From VRUE01 sp963728365 (GTDB taxonomy: Bacteria; Actinomycetota; Thermoleophilia; Solirubrobacterales; 70-9), in NCBI GenBank assembly GCA_963728365.1, contig CAVSJI010000001.1, positions 1,116,001 through 1,180,000 of the forward strand: a stretch of DNA of 64,000 nucleotides. The letters are read 5' to 3'. The position numbers and the translations under genes are program-made. Positions 24,172 through 32,475 of this stretch are shown here, piece by piece; position 1 is the stretch's first letter, and each line of letters starts with the position of its first letter. Below the pieces are notes generated by a model. It made no database searches and had not been told where the DNA came from. It was given only the letters and a program-made list of their open reading frames with translations.

Positions 24172-26570
24172 CGGGCCACCACCTTGAAGCGCCTCACGGC
24201 CGGGTGAGCCTCCCGCATGCCAACCGCGTTGACGGCTTTCACCTTGACCACGTGGCGACCGCGGCCCAGCTTCTTGAGGCGCAGCGGCGAGCGGCAGTGC
24301 CTCCACCGGTGGCGGTCCACCTTGCAGCGGAAGTGGGTCCCGGCCTGGCCGGTGATGTCGGTGAAGCGGAGCACCGGGTTGCGGCGGCGTGTCTTCGCCG
24401 AGGGAGCCGAGGTGATGTGAGTGTGCGGCATCACGTGCACGGCGCCGTTCGGCGTCTGCGCCGGTGCGATCGTCGTAGTGCCGCCGGTCGAGCCGCCGCC
24501 GGAGCTCCCACCTCCGCCGCTGGCGCCTCCCCCGCCTTCTTCGCCACCCCCGCCGGAGCCGGCGCTTTCCTGCGTGTAGGAGATCGGCCCGGCGCAGAGC
24601 GAGACGAACCCTTCCGCTTCCGCCGTCGCCCAGATCTGCACAGTCTGGCCGGCGCTGACGCTGACCGCGATCCCCGGCGAGCCGAATTCGGCCGCCGAGC
24701 CGTGCGCGAGCGGTTCCCCCGTGCAGCTCGAGTTCGCGTAGAGCTTGACCGTGGAGCCGACTTTGGAGCCGCCGTAGACCTTCGGCGAGGTCGAGCCGCC
24801 CGGCGATTCCGGCGTCGTCCCTTCGAGGACCGGCGGCGGCGGGCCCAGTTCGAGGTTGGGGTCGTTGCCGGTCGAGACCAGCCGCGTCACGTTTTCGGCC
24901 GGGATCGCGCCGAGGAAGCGTTCGTAGACGTCGACCTCGTTGTCGCCGTCTTCGAGCGTGAAGCGCTCGACCGTGGTGAAGAAGACGCGGTCGCCGGCGG
25001 CGGAGGTGTCGACGAAGGTGGCGCCGCAGTTGCCTTTTTTCAGCGGGCAGTAGCTGGGCGAGGTGGTGACCAGCGTCGTTTCTTCGCCCGGCACGTCACG
25101 GGCGTAGATGTCGTCTTCGCTGTCGGTGTCGTCGGCCGCGAGCACCTCCGGGCTGCTGAAGACGGCGCGTTCGGCGTCGGCTGAGGCACGGTCGAAGCGG
25201 GCGTCGGCGGCGCCGTTGCCGCAGCCGCCGCAACCGGTCCCGCGCGAGATCAGCCGCGGTTCGCCGCCGCCGACCGCCTGCGAGTAGATGTCGAGCGAGC
25301 TGTCTTCGTCTTCGGCGACGAGCTGCTCGGCAGTGCTGAAGAGGACCGTGCCGGCGTCGGCGCTGACCGCGTCGAAGTTGGCGCTGCAGGCGCTGCTGCA
25401 TTCGGCCGAGGTGATCAGCGCGAGGTTCCCGCCGGTCCACTCGTAGATGTCGTTGGCGCTGTCTTCGTCTTCGGACAGGAGCGCCTCCGCCGTGGTGAAG
25501 AAGACGTGGGCGCCGTCCGGCGTCGCCGCTGCGAAGCTCGCCGTCTCGGTGGAGGAGCTGCCGTCGGAGATCATGATCGTCGGCCCGGCAGGCAGGTCGC
25601 GGGCGTAGACGTCGGTCGCCGTGTCTACGTCGCCTTCGACCATCGCTTCGGCCGTGTTGAAGAAGACCCGCGTCCCGCCTTCGGAGCTGCCCAGGAAGAC
25701 CGGCACGCCGCCGCCGTTGCCGCAGCCGGGCGCGCATTCCTCGCCGCCCCTGGAGACGAGCGTCGTCGTGCCGGCGCCGAGGTCACGCGAGTAGATGTCG
25801 GCGGCCGTGTCGGTGTCGAAGCCGGAGAGCTTCTCGGCGGTGGTGAAGTAGGCATGACTGCCGTCGGCCGAGATCCCGCGCAGGGCGACGTCGTTGAAGG
25901 CGCCGTTGCCGCAAGCCGGGGCGCACGTGGCGCCCCCCGCCGAGACGAGCTCGGTGGCTTCGCTCGCCAGGTAGCGCACGTAGACGTCGGGTGAGCTGTC
26001 GGTGTCCCCGGCCGTCATCTGTTCCTGGGTGACGAAGAAGACCTCGGAGCCGTCAGCGGCGGCCCTGGCGAAGCCGGCGTCGAAGGAGCCGTTGCCGCAG
26101 TCGGGCAGGCAGGCGGCTTCGCCGACCGTGACGAGCGTCGTCGTCCCGGCTTCCAGGTCGCGCGCGTAGACGTCGCTGCGGTGGTCGGTGTCGGCTTCGA
26201 CCAGCTGCTCGCCGGTCGAGAAGAAGACGATCGTGCCTTCGGTGTTGGTCTTCTCGAAGGTCGCGTTGTAGGCGTCGTTGCCTCCCGTAGGCCCGATCGA
26301 GACCTGCCGGGTGACGTAGCTTTCGACCCCCGCTTCGGCGTCGTAGAAGCGCTCGTAGACGTCGCGCTTCGTGTCGGTGTCGCCGGGGACCAGCTGGTCT
26401 TCGGTTTCAAAGAAGACGACCGAGCCGTCGGCCGAGGAGCCCTTGTAGGAGGCGGGGGAGGCGAAGGCGGGCGTCGCGGCGACCAGGACTGTCGCAAGCC
26501 CAGACAGGGCAACCAAGCAGAGGGCGCGCCACGCCTGGCGGCAGGAGGCTGGTGTCGGCTGCGCCGGCAT
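24168..26570 (-). CDS. Secreted beta-propeller protein with nine DxD repeats, candidate pilus-tip adhesin
   Basis: 800 residues. A signal peptide (hydrophobic stretch about residues 18-36, cleavage near AFASP) sends it out. Residues about 40-530 hold nine repeats of roughly 45-50 residues, each with a VFFxTxExL strand and an acidic turn of type DTDxxxDVY, a PD40/TolB-like blade; the acidic turn may bind calcium. A Gly/Ser/Thr-rich linker follows (residues about 660-700), then a C-terminal Ig-like domain with FRCKVDRHRWRHCRSPLRL, common in secreted proteins of this bacterial class. Its stop overlaps the PilW-like start, so it belongs to the pilus operon. Position and architecture recall PilY1, but there is no sequence motif of PilY1. 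Confidence 0.7.
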   Translation of the reverse strand: MPAQPTPASCRQAWRALCLVALSGLATVLVAATPAFASPASYKGSSADGSVVFFETEDQLVPGDTDTKRDVYERFYDAEAGVESYVTRQVSIGPTGGNDAYNATFEKTNTEGTIVFFSTGEQLVEADTDHRSDVYARDLEAGTTTLVTVGEAACLPDCGNGSFDAGFARAAADGSEVFFVTQEQMTAGDTDSSPDVYVRYLASEATELVSAGGATCAPACGNGAFNDVALRGISADGSHAYFTTAEKLSGFDTDTAADIYSRDLGAGTTTLVSRGGEECAPGCGNGGGVPVFLGSSEGGTRVFFNTAEAMVEGDVDTATDVYARDLPAGPTIMISDGSSSTETASFAAATPDGAHVFFTTAEALLSEDEDSANDIYEWTGGNLALITSAECSSACSANFDAVSADAGTVLFSTAEQLVAEDEDSSLDIYSQAVGGGEPRLISRGTGCGGCGNGAADARFDRASADAERAVFSSPEVLAADDTDSEDDIYARDVPGEETTLVTTSPSYCPLKKGNCGATFVDTSAAGDRVFFTTVERFTLEDGDNEVDVYERFLGAIPAENVTRLVSTGNDPNLELGPPPPVLEGTTPESPGGSTSPKVYGGSKVGSTVKLYANSSCTGEPLAHGSAAEFGSPGIAVSVSAGQTVQIWATAEAEGFVSLCAGPISYTQESAGSGGGGEEGGGGASGGGGSSGGGSTGGTTTIAPAQTPNGAVHVMPHTHITSAPSAKTRRRNPVLRFTDITGQAGTHFRCKVDRHRWRHCRSPLRLKKLGRGRHVVKVKAVNAVGMREAHPAVRRFKVVAR

Positions 26571-26579
26571 CGCTCTTCT

Positions 26580-26605
26580 ATCGGCTCAAACCGGAGATTC
26601 GCTTA
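26580..26605 (-). promoter_or_regulatory. Candidate sigma-28 type promoter of the beta-propeller/minor pilin operon
   Basis: On the minus strand, CTAAGC with TAAG at 26602-26605, 16 bases, GCCGATAG with GCCGAT at 26580-26585. The ATG of the propeller gene lies 9 bases further, so the mRNA would be leaderless or nearly so. The stretch GGTTTGAGCCGAT is identical to that before pilT. Confidence 0.45.
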
Positions 26606-26635
26606 GTCCCTTGCGCCAGGGACCTAGCCGAACGA

Positions 26636-26666
26636 CCGAGGGGCGGGCCGCAGGCCCGCCCCTCGG
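26636..26666 (-). terminator. Strong hairpin after pilA
   Basis: Perfect 14-bp stem CCGAGGGGCGGGCC / GGCCCGCCCCTCGG with a three-base loop, 40 bases beyond the pilA stop and just before the promoter of the next operon. No U-run follows, which is usual for high-GC actinobacterial terminators. Confidence 0.75.
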
Positions 26667-26705
26667 AACTTCACGCCTGGCTAGGCCAAGACGATTCGGC
26701 TTGGA

Positions 26706-27197
26706 TCAGCCCTTGTTCCATTCGCCGCCGGTCGGACAACCGCCATTTCCACCGGTCGTGCACGAATACGTCAGAGTGCCTTTGTCGTTTTCGACGGAGA
26801 AGGTGTTACCGCTCGCCGATTCGGACTTGACCGTGATCTTGTAGCCAGGGTCAGCACCTTCTTCGCCCGCTTTGTCGACGATCGTAATTTCAGGCTTTTC
26901 TTCGGATTTTTCGGGCAGCGACGGCTCGATCAGGTGCAGCTTTGCGTTGGTGGCACCTTCGTAGGCGCCGTTGTTTTCCGTTGCGTACGTCTCGATCGCG
27001 ACCTGAGCCGTGTGGACGGTCTCCTTGGCCTTGGCGTCGCCGGCCTTTTCGCGCTGGTTGAAGAACGCCGGCAGCGCGATCGCGGCCAGGATTCCGAGGA
27101 TGAGCATCACGACGAGGAGCTCGATCAGCGTGAAGCCGGCCTCGCTGTCGCCGTTGAGCCGGGCGCCAACCTTGGCCCGGAGATTCTGGATAAACAT
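26706..27197 (-). CDS. pilA: Major type IV pilin PilA
   Basis: 163 residues. A 21-residue leader ends SEAG and is cut before FTLIELLVVMLILGILAAIALPAFFNQ, the textbook type IV pilin helix with Glu at mature position 5. The mature protein is about 142 residues with a short C-terminal beta domain and one Cys pair (SCTTGGNGGC) forming a D-region loop. It is the only short, simple pilin here and has its own strong terminator, so it is taken as the major subunit. AGGAGGT lies 6 bases before the ATG. A c-di-GMP riboswitch occupies the leader at 27268-27355, and the small hairpin GGAACCTAGGAGGTCC can hide the ribosome binding site. Confidence 0.9.
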   Translation of the reverse strand: MFIQNLRAKVGARLNGDSEAGFTLIELLVVMLILGILAAIALPAFFNQREKAGDAKAKETVHTAQVAIETYATENNGAYEGATNAKLHLIEPSLPEKSEEKPEITIVDKAGEEGADPGYKITVKSESASGNTFSVENDKGTLTYSCTTGGNGGCPTGGEWNKG

Positions 27198-27267
27198 CAG
27201 GGACCTCCTAGGTTCCTAATAGTTGAGCCAGAGCCCCGTCGCGTCTCAGCCACGTGGTGTCTGTCGA

Positions 27268-27355
27268 CCCCGGTGGTAGCCCGGCCGGCTCCCGCAGGAG
27301 CCCCGAAGAGCTTTGCGCCCCCGCCTCGCGACGGGTTTGCCTTTATGCACCGAGG
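27268..27355 (-). promoter_or_regulatory. c-di-GMP-I (GEMM) riboswitch in the pilA leader
   Basis: Read on the minus strand, P1 is CTCGGTG (27354-27348) pairing with CACCGGG (27275-27269 region). Inside are the conserved strings AAAGGCAAACC, a hairpin CCCGTC-GCGA-GGCGGG with a GNRA tetraloop, GGCGCAAAGC, and a second stem with the receptor side ending GGGCTACC. These are the GEMM-I landmarks in order. The aptamer ends about 70 bases before the pilA ATG. The expression platform probably works at translation: the hairpin GGAACCTAGGAGGTCC covers the Shine-Dalgarno sequence. No GGDEF or EAL gene is in this window. Confidence 0.85.
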
Positions 27356-27380
27356 CACTGGCAGATCTTTCACAACCCCC

Positions 27381-27407
27381 TAATCGACCACCAGCCAAAT
27401 CCCTTGA
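27381..27407 (-). promoter_or_regulatory. Candidate sigma-28 type promoter of pilA
   Basis: Minus strand TCAA (27404-27407), 15 bases, GTCGATTA (27381-27388), compared with the consensus TAAA-N15-GCCGATAA. The start point would fall about 20 bases before the riboswitch. The match is imperfect in both boxes. Confidence 0.3.
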
Positions 27408-27439
27408 TCCCCGAAACTAGGCCTTCATCTCCCCAAAAA

Positions 27440-27644
27440 TCACGATCCACCCGCCAAACCCCAGCAATTCGCCAATAACCGGTAAACCTCTGGCCGGTCT
27501 GGATCAGCTTGGCTTCGTCGTAGAACCGGCCGGCCCACCGGAAGTCGGCGCGGGCGAGGCGGGTTGCGGCGAGGATCGAGGGAATCCCGAAGAGGACGAA
27601 CAGCCCGAGAAGGCTCAGCGCTGTTGGCGCAGCACCTCGGTCCG
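27440..27644 (-). pseudogene. Possible remnant or uncalled small membrane ORF between pilA leader and the island
   Basis: One minus-strand frame here reads, after about 27621, ALSLLGLFVLFGIPSILAA then TRLARADFRWAGRFYDEAK and LIQTGQRFTGYW: a plausible membrane helix plus a polar tail. It has no ATG, GTG or TTG start and runs back, out of frame, into the end of the 189-residue gene. It could be the frameshifted end of a longer ancestral gene, or chance. Apart from this I see nothing else between the riboswitch promoter and 27645. Confidence 0.25.
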
Positions 27645-28214
27645 CTAGCTCCCACGACGCTTCTGGGCTTCCCTGCTGATCTGGCTGGCCCCCTTTCCTA
27701 TCCCTCTGCCGACGAGCCCTGAAGTCACAAAAGCGATTGCGGCTACGACAGCACCCAGGACCACAATGCTTTGTCCCGTCACTGCCCAGTAGGCGATGCC
27801 AGCCAGCAGAGCGATCCCAAAGAGCTTAGGTCCAGTCAGGCTAAGCAGTCCACGTTTTGGCTCACTCTCAGCAGCAGCGATTTCGTCACCTGGACGAAGG
27901 TCGATGTAGCGCCTACAGCCAAGAGTCGACCAGTAAATAGCTCGGAAACCAACCATCATAGTTTCCTCATTCTGCTTGATACGGGGAGCGCATACGAACT
28001 GCGCCCGATCATTGTCGCCGAGATCAACTCGCAGCTTTTCGCTTGAGGCCCAATCCTGCTTAAGCTGCATCTCGTGCGTGCCCGGCGGGAGGGAGAACAC
28101 TTTAGTTTCACCCGTTTTAACGCTTCCAACCTTCTGGCCGTCAATATCTACACGGTACTCTCGTCCGCGATCAACTCGATACCCGCTTGGCCTTATCAGC
28201 TCGATCTCTGCCAT
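27645..28214 (-). CDS. Small membrane protein, candidate immunity protein for the RHS tip
   Basis: 189 residues, not recognised as a named family. Residues 1-75 look like a beta-sandwich of the PEGA type (YRVDIDGQKVGSVKTGETKVFSLPPGTHEMQL), with a Cys in FVCAPRI. Residues about 128-165 hold two hydrophobic helices (KLFGIALLAGIAYWAV, SIVVLGAVVAAIAFV), and the C-terminus is basic. It starts 24 bases after the stop of the RHS C-terminal fragment on the same strand, the place where polymorphic-toxin immunity genes sit; a membrane protein would suit a membrane-acting toxin. Similar PEGA-plus-helix proteins also occur without RHS genes, so the immunity role is only a hypothesis. Confidence 0.6.
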   Translation of the reverse strand: MAEIELIRPSGYRVDRGREYRVDIDGQKVGSVKTGETKVFSLPPGTHEMQLKQDWASSEKLRVDLGDNDRAQFVCAPRIKQNEETMMVGFRAIYWSTLGCRRYIDLRPGDEIAAAESEPKRGLLSLTGPKLFGIALLAGIAYWAVTGQSIVVLGAVVAAIAFVTSGLVGRGIGKGASQISREAQKRRGS

Positions 28215-28238
28215 AGATTGCCTCCTCGGATCGAAGAG

Positions 28239-29021
28239 CTATCGCACCAATCCCGCGATAACGCCAACCCCGCAGCCGCCAAGGGTACCGATGGCTGCGC
28301 CGATTCCCGAACCAGCCGCTCCGCTGACCACTCCCACCCCTACGCCGCGAGCTCCCAGATCTCCAAGCGCCGATGCGGTTCCTCGCACGAAGCCCCCAGT
28401 GGCGCCCGCGATACTGCCGATCGTGCGCGCCGGATGTCCGCCGTTGTAGCCTTCGAGGAGCTGCTTGCCAGGTAGATGATTGTCCTTCATGTAGTAGCTG
28501 AGGCGATCAGGATTCACGGCGAGGTCGACCATGCTGACAGCCGGGCCAGCGAAATAAGAAAGGGGGCTTTCGCTATTCACCCAGTATTCCTGTGCCGAAC
28601 TCGCGAGTTCTCGGGGACCACCGAAGTTCAGCGGGTCTTCCGCCCACGATTCGACCATTTCCTTAGAGCCACTGGCCACTTCGCTCGCCGCATTTCCAAT
28701 ATCTTCCCCGGCATCTCCAGCACAAGCATCCCCCAAGGGCGTGGGCGCACAGACGTCCCGGCCATTCAGGTCGTAGCGGTTTAGAGGGTTGTCCCACACG
28801 TAGAGGTAGCGATCAACGGAAGCACCGATTCCCAGGTGACCGTAAATGGGATCTTCGCTAATGAAGCGCCCGAGCGCTGGGCTGTAAGAGCGCGCACCCA
28901 TCTGGATTAGGCCAGTTGCAGGGTCGGCGCGGCGCTCCTGGGCGCCGAGGAAGCCCATTTCGAGGTTGGAGCCCGAAAGCTGCACACCCCAAGGGTCGTA
29001 GCTCTGCCGCGAGGACACGCC
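28239..29021 (-). pseudogene. Orphan RHS C-terminal fragment (core end plus variable tip)
   Basis: Begins abruptly with SYDPWGVQLSGSNLEMGFLG, then the RHS core end: GLIQMGARSYSPALGRFISEDPIYG and DRYLYVWDNPLNRYDLNGRD. The thousands of residues expected upstream are missing; the frame instead runs back through low-complexity GGC repeats and into the antisense of the Fic gene. After the core, about 150 residues form a variable tip ending in Gly-rich segments (GVGVGVVSGAAGSGIGAAIGT) like a glycine-zipper membrane domain. This matches the displaced rhs tips found as cassettes behind full-length rhs genes. An in-frame ATG lies at MGFLGAQ, so a short peptide could still be made. The exact 5' limit is approximate. 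Confidence 0.7.
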
Positions 29022-29194
29022 TTGAGGACGAGTAGCGAGCCCGAAACCAGGCCTTCGTCCACTCAGTGCTGCTGGCGGGCGGCGGGCGGCAGGCGGCGGG
29101 AAATCGCTCCCCCGATCAGCCCCGAGATGGTCCGCCGAGGACAAGACGATGCCTGCGACGCTCCATGCGTCGATAACGATGATCAACTCCGGCA

Positions 29195-30421
29195 CTACCG
29201 CGTTCGCGGAGCGGGTCTGCCTGGACGGTCTTTGCCCGGCGGAGTCGCGAGTCGCTCCTCGAAGCGGTCCAACAAGTTCCAGAGTCCCTTGGCCTCCCAG
29301 ACACGGCCCCAATTGCGAATCGTGGCCTGCGTCAGCACGCCGCGCTCTGTGAGCTGGTTCAGCGCCAGGCGAGCCGCCTCCTCCGATGTGCCCGCCAACC
29401 CGGCGGCTTTCTCGATATCGATCACCGGCTGTGCGGGCAGGGATTCGATGACCCTCTCCGCCGTTGAGCCTCGACGGACAGTGGCCTTTTCCTTCCACTG
29501 CTCCTGCAACCTCGCCAAACGCTCACCGAAATCCTCGGCTGCATCAACAGATGCGATGGTCGTCTCGGCGAAGTAGCTCGTCCAGTCGGACTCCTCGCCA
29601 TTGCGATAGGCGGTGAGCGCCTTGACGTAGCCATCGACGTCGGTAGCCATCAGGAGGCTCACCGGTGGGACGTGGTGAGCGGCAAGTCCGCGGCGCCTGA
29701 AGATCACGTGGATCAGACAGCGACCAACCCGACCATTGCCGTCGGCGAAGGGATGCACCGTCTCGAACTGGGCGTGAGTCAACGCGGCCTGCAAGGTCGC
29801 CGGGAGATCCTTGCGATTCATGAACTGAGCGAGATCGCGAAGAAGGGGAACGACTTCGCCTGCGGGAGGAGGAACGAAGTCAGCGCCTACTGGGGTGTGG
29901 TAGCGGCCCCCGATCCAGTTCTGGCGGTCGCGGACGACGCCGGCGATTTTCGGTTGGGTGCGGCACAGCAGGGTCCGATGAAGGTCGATGATCGTTTCGG
30001 TGGCGATCGTCTCGTCAGCCGTGCCGACCTGAACAGCCTGCTCCATAGCCTCGATGTTGGACAACACCTCGAGGGCCCTCTGGTCCGCCGTCCCCCGAGG
30101 GTCGAAGTCTGCCTCGCTGATTCGCTTGTGAGAGATTAGAAGCCCCTCTATCCGCGAGGATGCCAGCGACTCCTGACGCAGGAGCTGACGCGCCATCGCC
30201 TCAACCTGGTTGGCCCGCTTGGTGTCCAACCTGTTGAGACCGCGGACGGCCGCGTCCGCATCAGAGAGGAGACCGGCGATCGATCCGCTCAGCTCAGGTT
30301 CATAGGTAGATATCAGGTTGGGAACATAGGCTTCGAAGCGCCCAGGCATCCGCTCAGCCCGGCCCTGCCCGGCTGGATTTCCGGGCCAGACCTGCTTCAC
30401 GTAGCGTCCTCCAGGCATCAT
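29195..30421 (-). CDS. Fic-family AMP-transferase with self-inhibitory helix
   Basis: 408 residues, complete. The Fic_N region (residues about 30-110) contains the inhibitory motif SSRIEG (88-93), fitting [S/T]xxxE[G/N] of class II Fic proteins. The Fic core has the catalytic loop HPFADGNGRVGR (223-234), complete with His and the Gly/Arg phosphate-binding residues. The C-terminal 100 residues resemble a winged helix (VIDIEKAAGLAGTSEEAARLALNQLTERGVL). Such proteins usually transfer AMP to a protein Tyr/Ser/Thr or act on their own C-terminal domain; the target is unknown. It stands alone, with no separate antitoxin, in the accessory island. Confidence 0.85.
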   Translation of the reverse strand: MMPGGRYVKQVWPGNPAGQGRAERMPGRFEAYVPNLISTYEPELSGSIAGLLSDADAAVRGLNRLDTKRANQVEAMARQLLRQESLASSRIEGLLISHKRISEADFDPRGTADQRALEVLSNIEAMEQAVQVGTADETIATETIIDLHRTLLCRTQPKIAGVVRDRQNWIGGRYHTPVGADFVPPPAGEVVPLLRDLAQFMNRKDLPATLQAALTHAQFETVHPFADGNGRVGRCLIHVIFRRRGLAAHHVPPVSLLMATDVDGYVKALTAYRNGEESDWTSYFAETTIASVDAAEDFGERLARLQEQWKEKATVRRGSTAERVIESLPAQPVIDIEKAAGLAGTSEEAARLALNQLTERGVLTQATIRNWGRVWEAKGLWNLLDRFEERLATPPGKDRPGRPAPRTR

Positions 30422-30499
30422 CGGCTCCTTGTAAACGTAGCGCAGATTTCCAAGGTTGTCTCATTTCTTTGGATTTCTCGCCGACTTTTCCAAGGTTGG

Positions 30500-30931
30500 T
30501 CAGACCGAGACGAGCACGAGGTCCTCCCCGACCTCGACCAGCGCTTCCATGTCGTCGGGGTCCGAGGTGATCAGCTCTGCGTCGCGTTCGAGGGCGCAGC
30601 AGACGACGTGGGCGTCGGCGACGTCGGCTTTGTCGCGGCGGCCGAGGCGCTCGCCGACCTCCTTCGCACGGGGCTCGTCCAGGAGGTCGACTTCACCGGC
30701 GGACACCAGCCGGCTGATGACAGCGGACCGCGACCCCCCACGCCACACCTGAGCGAGCACGCTGGCGGGTACGAGAATCCGTTCCCGGGTTTTGCCCGCG
30801 ATCGTCAAAAGCCCCCTGATCCGGCGATCGCCCCGTTCGAAGGCGATCAGCGCTCCCGCGTCTAGGACGAACGCGCCTCGCGGCGCTTGCGGCGCTCCTC
30901 CCGAACCCTTGCCATTTCCTTTCTCGCCCAC
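30500..30931 (-). CDS. PIN-domain protein, VapC-like toxin
   Basis: 143 residues. After a Gly/Lys-rich start, the PIN fold begins at FVLDAGALIAFERGDRR (first acidic residue about D24), with E in the middle helix region and DKADVADAHVVCCALE and LITSDPDDMEALV providing the later acids. It overlaps the antitoxin gene by 70 bases if the ATG at 30931 is used; there is no later ATG, GTG or TTG before the core, so this long overlap seems real. It is the second PIN-based module in the window, in the island within the pilus locus. Confidence 0.8.
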   Translation of the reverse strand: MGEKGNGKGSGGAPQAPRGAFVLDAGALIAFERGDRRIRGLLTIAGKTRERILVPASVLAQVWRGGSRSAVISRLVSAGEVDLLDEPRAKEVGERLGRRDKADVADAHVVCCALERDAELITSDPDDMEALVEVGEDLVLVSV

Positions 30932-31140
30932 TGCATCGCCTCCTCGCCGATCGGACCGTGCTCAGCTTCGGTGAGGTCGAGAGCTTCCCGCAGCGCTCTG
31001 TGGCGCTTCCGGGAGATGACAGCGTCTTCGATCGCGGCCGAGACGTTCGGCGCCCGGCCGGTCTCGACGTCTTCCCTGGCGATTTCGACTACCTCTGGCT
31101 CCACTGAGATCGTGATCCTTTTCTTCATACGGAGCATCAT
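30862..31140 (-). CDS. Ribbon-helix-helix antitoxin of the second PIN module
   Basis: 92 residues (88 if the ATG at 31128 is the start, which gives the typical MKKRITISVEPE beginning). The first strand and helices (RITISVEPEVVEIAREDVETG, NVSAAIEDAVISRKRH) are an RHH DNA-binding domain; the rest is a charged helix ending in RREERRKRREARSS-like basic residues that would bind the toxin. The gene pair lies just upstream of where pilC ends, on the same strand as all pilus genes. Confidence 0.75.
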   Translation of the reverse strand: MMLRMKKRITISVEPEVVEIAREDVETGRAPNVSAAIEDAVISRKRHRALREALDLTEAEHGPIGEEAMQWARKEMARVREERRKRREARSS

Positions 31141-31227
31141 ACGCCCCGCTGGTTGACTTGTCGGGACGACCGTAGGAGATCCTGACGCGCGTGTGGCGCG
31201 CTGAATGTGCCGACTCTGTGACGGAGC

Positions 31228-32472
31228 TCAGCGGATCTTTTCGTAGAGGCTGAGCAGCGGCAGGTACATCGAGATCACGATGAAGCCGACCATGCCGCCG
31301 ACGAAGACGATCATCAGCGGCTCGATCAGGGCGGTGAGGGCCTTGACCTTGGCGTCGACCTCGGCCTCGTAGAAGTCGGCGATCTTGGCCATCATGTGCT
31401 CGAGCTGACCGGTTTCCTCGCCGACCGCGACCATGTGGCCGACCATCGGCGGGAAGATCGGGTTCTGCTCGATCGGCGCCGCCAGCGAACCGCCGCGCTT
31501 GACCGAGGCGTAGACGTCCTCCATCGCCTGCTCGATCACGATGTTGCCGGCCGTCTCGCCGGTCAGTTTGATCGCCTGCAGCATCGGCACGCCGGCGGAG
31601 ACCGAGCCCGAGAAGGTGCGCGACCAGCGCGCCAGCGCCACCTTCTGGATCACGTCGCCGATCTTGAAGGGGATGCGCAGGGTGAGGCGGTCCCAGGTTT
31701 CTTTGCCCCCCTCGGTCCGCTTCCAGCGGAAGAAGAGGATCACCGCGATCGCGATGCCCGGGATGATCGCGAACCAGTAGCTGGTCAGCGCATGCGACAC
31801 GCTGACGCAGAGCTGCGTTGGCGCCGGCAGGGACGAGCTTTCGCCCGGATGTTCGGAGGCGATTTCTTTGAAGACGTTGACGAAGACCGGGATCACGAAG
31901 ACGACGATCGCGACGAGCACGACCACGGCGAAGCCGAAGACCAGCGCCGGGTACATCAGCGCCGATTTGACCTGGCGCCGCAGGGCGTCGGTTTTCTCCA
32001 CCTGGAAGGCGATCCGGTCGAGCGAGTCTTCGAGGCGGCCCGATTCCTCGCCGGAGCGGACCATCGCCCGGTAGAGCCGGTCGAAGACCTTGGGGTGGCG
32101 GCCCATCGCCTGCTCCAGCGTGCTGCCCGCCTCGACGTCGGAGCGGATCGCCGCCGCCGCGGCGCGGATCTCGTCGTCCTGGGTCTGCTCCTCGAGCGAA
32201 TGCAGGGTGCGCAGCATCGGCATCCCCGAGGCGACCAGGGTGGCGAACTGGCGCGAGAAGACCGCCAGCTCGCGCATGTCGACGCCCTTCCACTGGCGCC
32301 AGACGTTCTCGAGCTGGAACGGTTTGCTCTTCTCGCTGACCTCGAGGACGATCAGGCCGCGCTGGCGCAGCTGGTCGGTGACCTGGGCCTTGGTCTCAGC
32401 CTCGACCTCGCCGGCCGTCGCCGCCCCGGCCAGGTCCATCGCCCGAAAGGCGAAGGTGGTGGCGCTCGCCAT
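31228..32472 (-). CDS. pilC: PilC, polytopic platform protein of the type IV pilus
   Basis: 414 residues, the usual length. Two T2SSF domains: FSRQFATLVASGMPMLRTLHSLEEQ (residues about 72-96) and the repeated half WSRTFSGSVSAGVPMLQAIKLTGETAGN (about 272-299). Three membrane segments are visible: about 168-192, about 223-245, and the C-terminal one near 385-405. The region between the first two (EIASEHPGESSSLP) is probably extracytoplasmic and uses GAA codons. PilC links the PilB and PilT motors to the growing pilus. It follows pilT by 3 bases in the pilB-pilT-pilC order. Confidence 0.9.
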   Translation of the reverse strand: MASATTFAFRAMDLAGAATAGEVEAETKAQVTDQLRQRGLIVLEVSEKSKPFQLENVWRQWKGVDMRELAVFSRQFATLVASGMPMLRTLHSLEEQTQDDEIRAAAAAIRSDVEAGSTLEQAMGRHPKVFDRLYRAMVRSGEESGRLEDSLDRIAFQVEKTDALRRQVKSALMYPALVFGFAVVVLVAIVVFVIPVFVNVFKEIASEHPGESSSLPAPTQLCVSVSHALTSYWFAIIPGIAIAVILFFRWKRTEGGKETWDRLTLRIPFKIGDVIQKVALARWSRTFSGSVSAGVPMLQAIKLTGETAGNIVIEQAMEDVYASVKRGGSLAAPIEQNPIFPPMVGHMVAVGEETGQLEHMMAKIADFYEAEVDAKVKALTALIEPLMIVFVGGMVGFIVISMYLPLLSLYEKIR

Positions 32473-32475
32473 CGC

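Noticed and set aside
29070..29100. GGCGGGC-type tandem repeats near the RHS fragment
   Set aside because: Short low-complexity run with no defined unit; not reported as a repeat feature.
29022..29498. Long 5' extension of the RHS frame
   Set aside because: It is antisense to the intact Fic gene and runs through GGC-type low-complexity sequence, with no RHS repeats.
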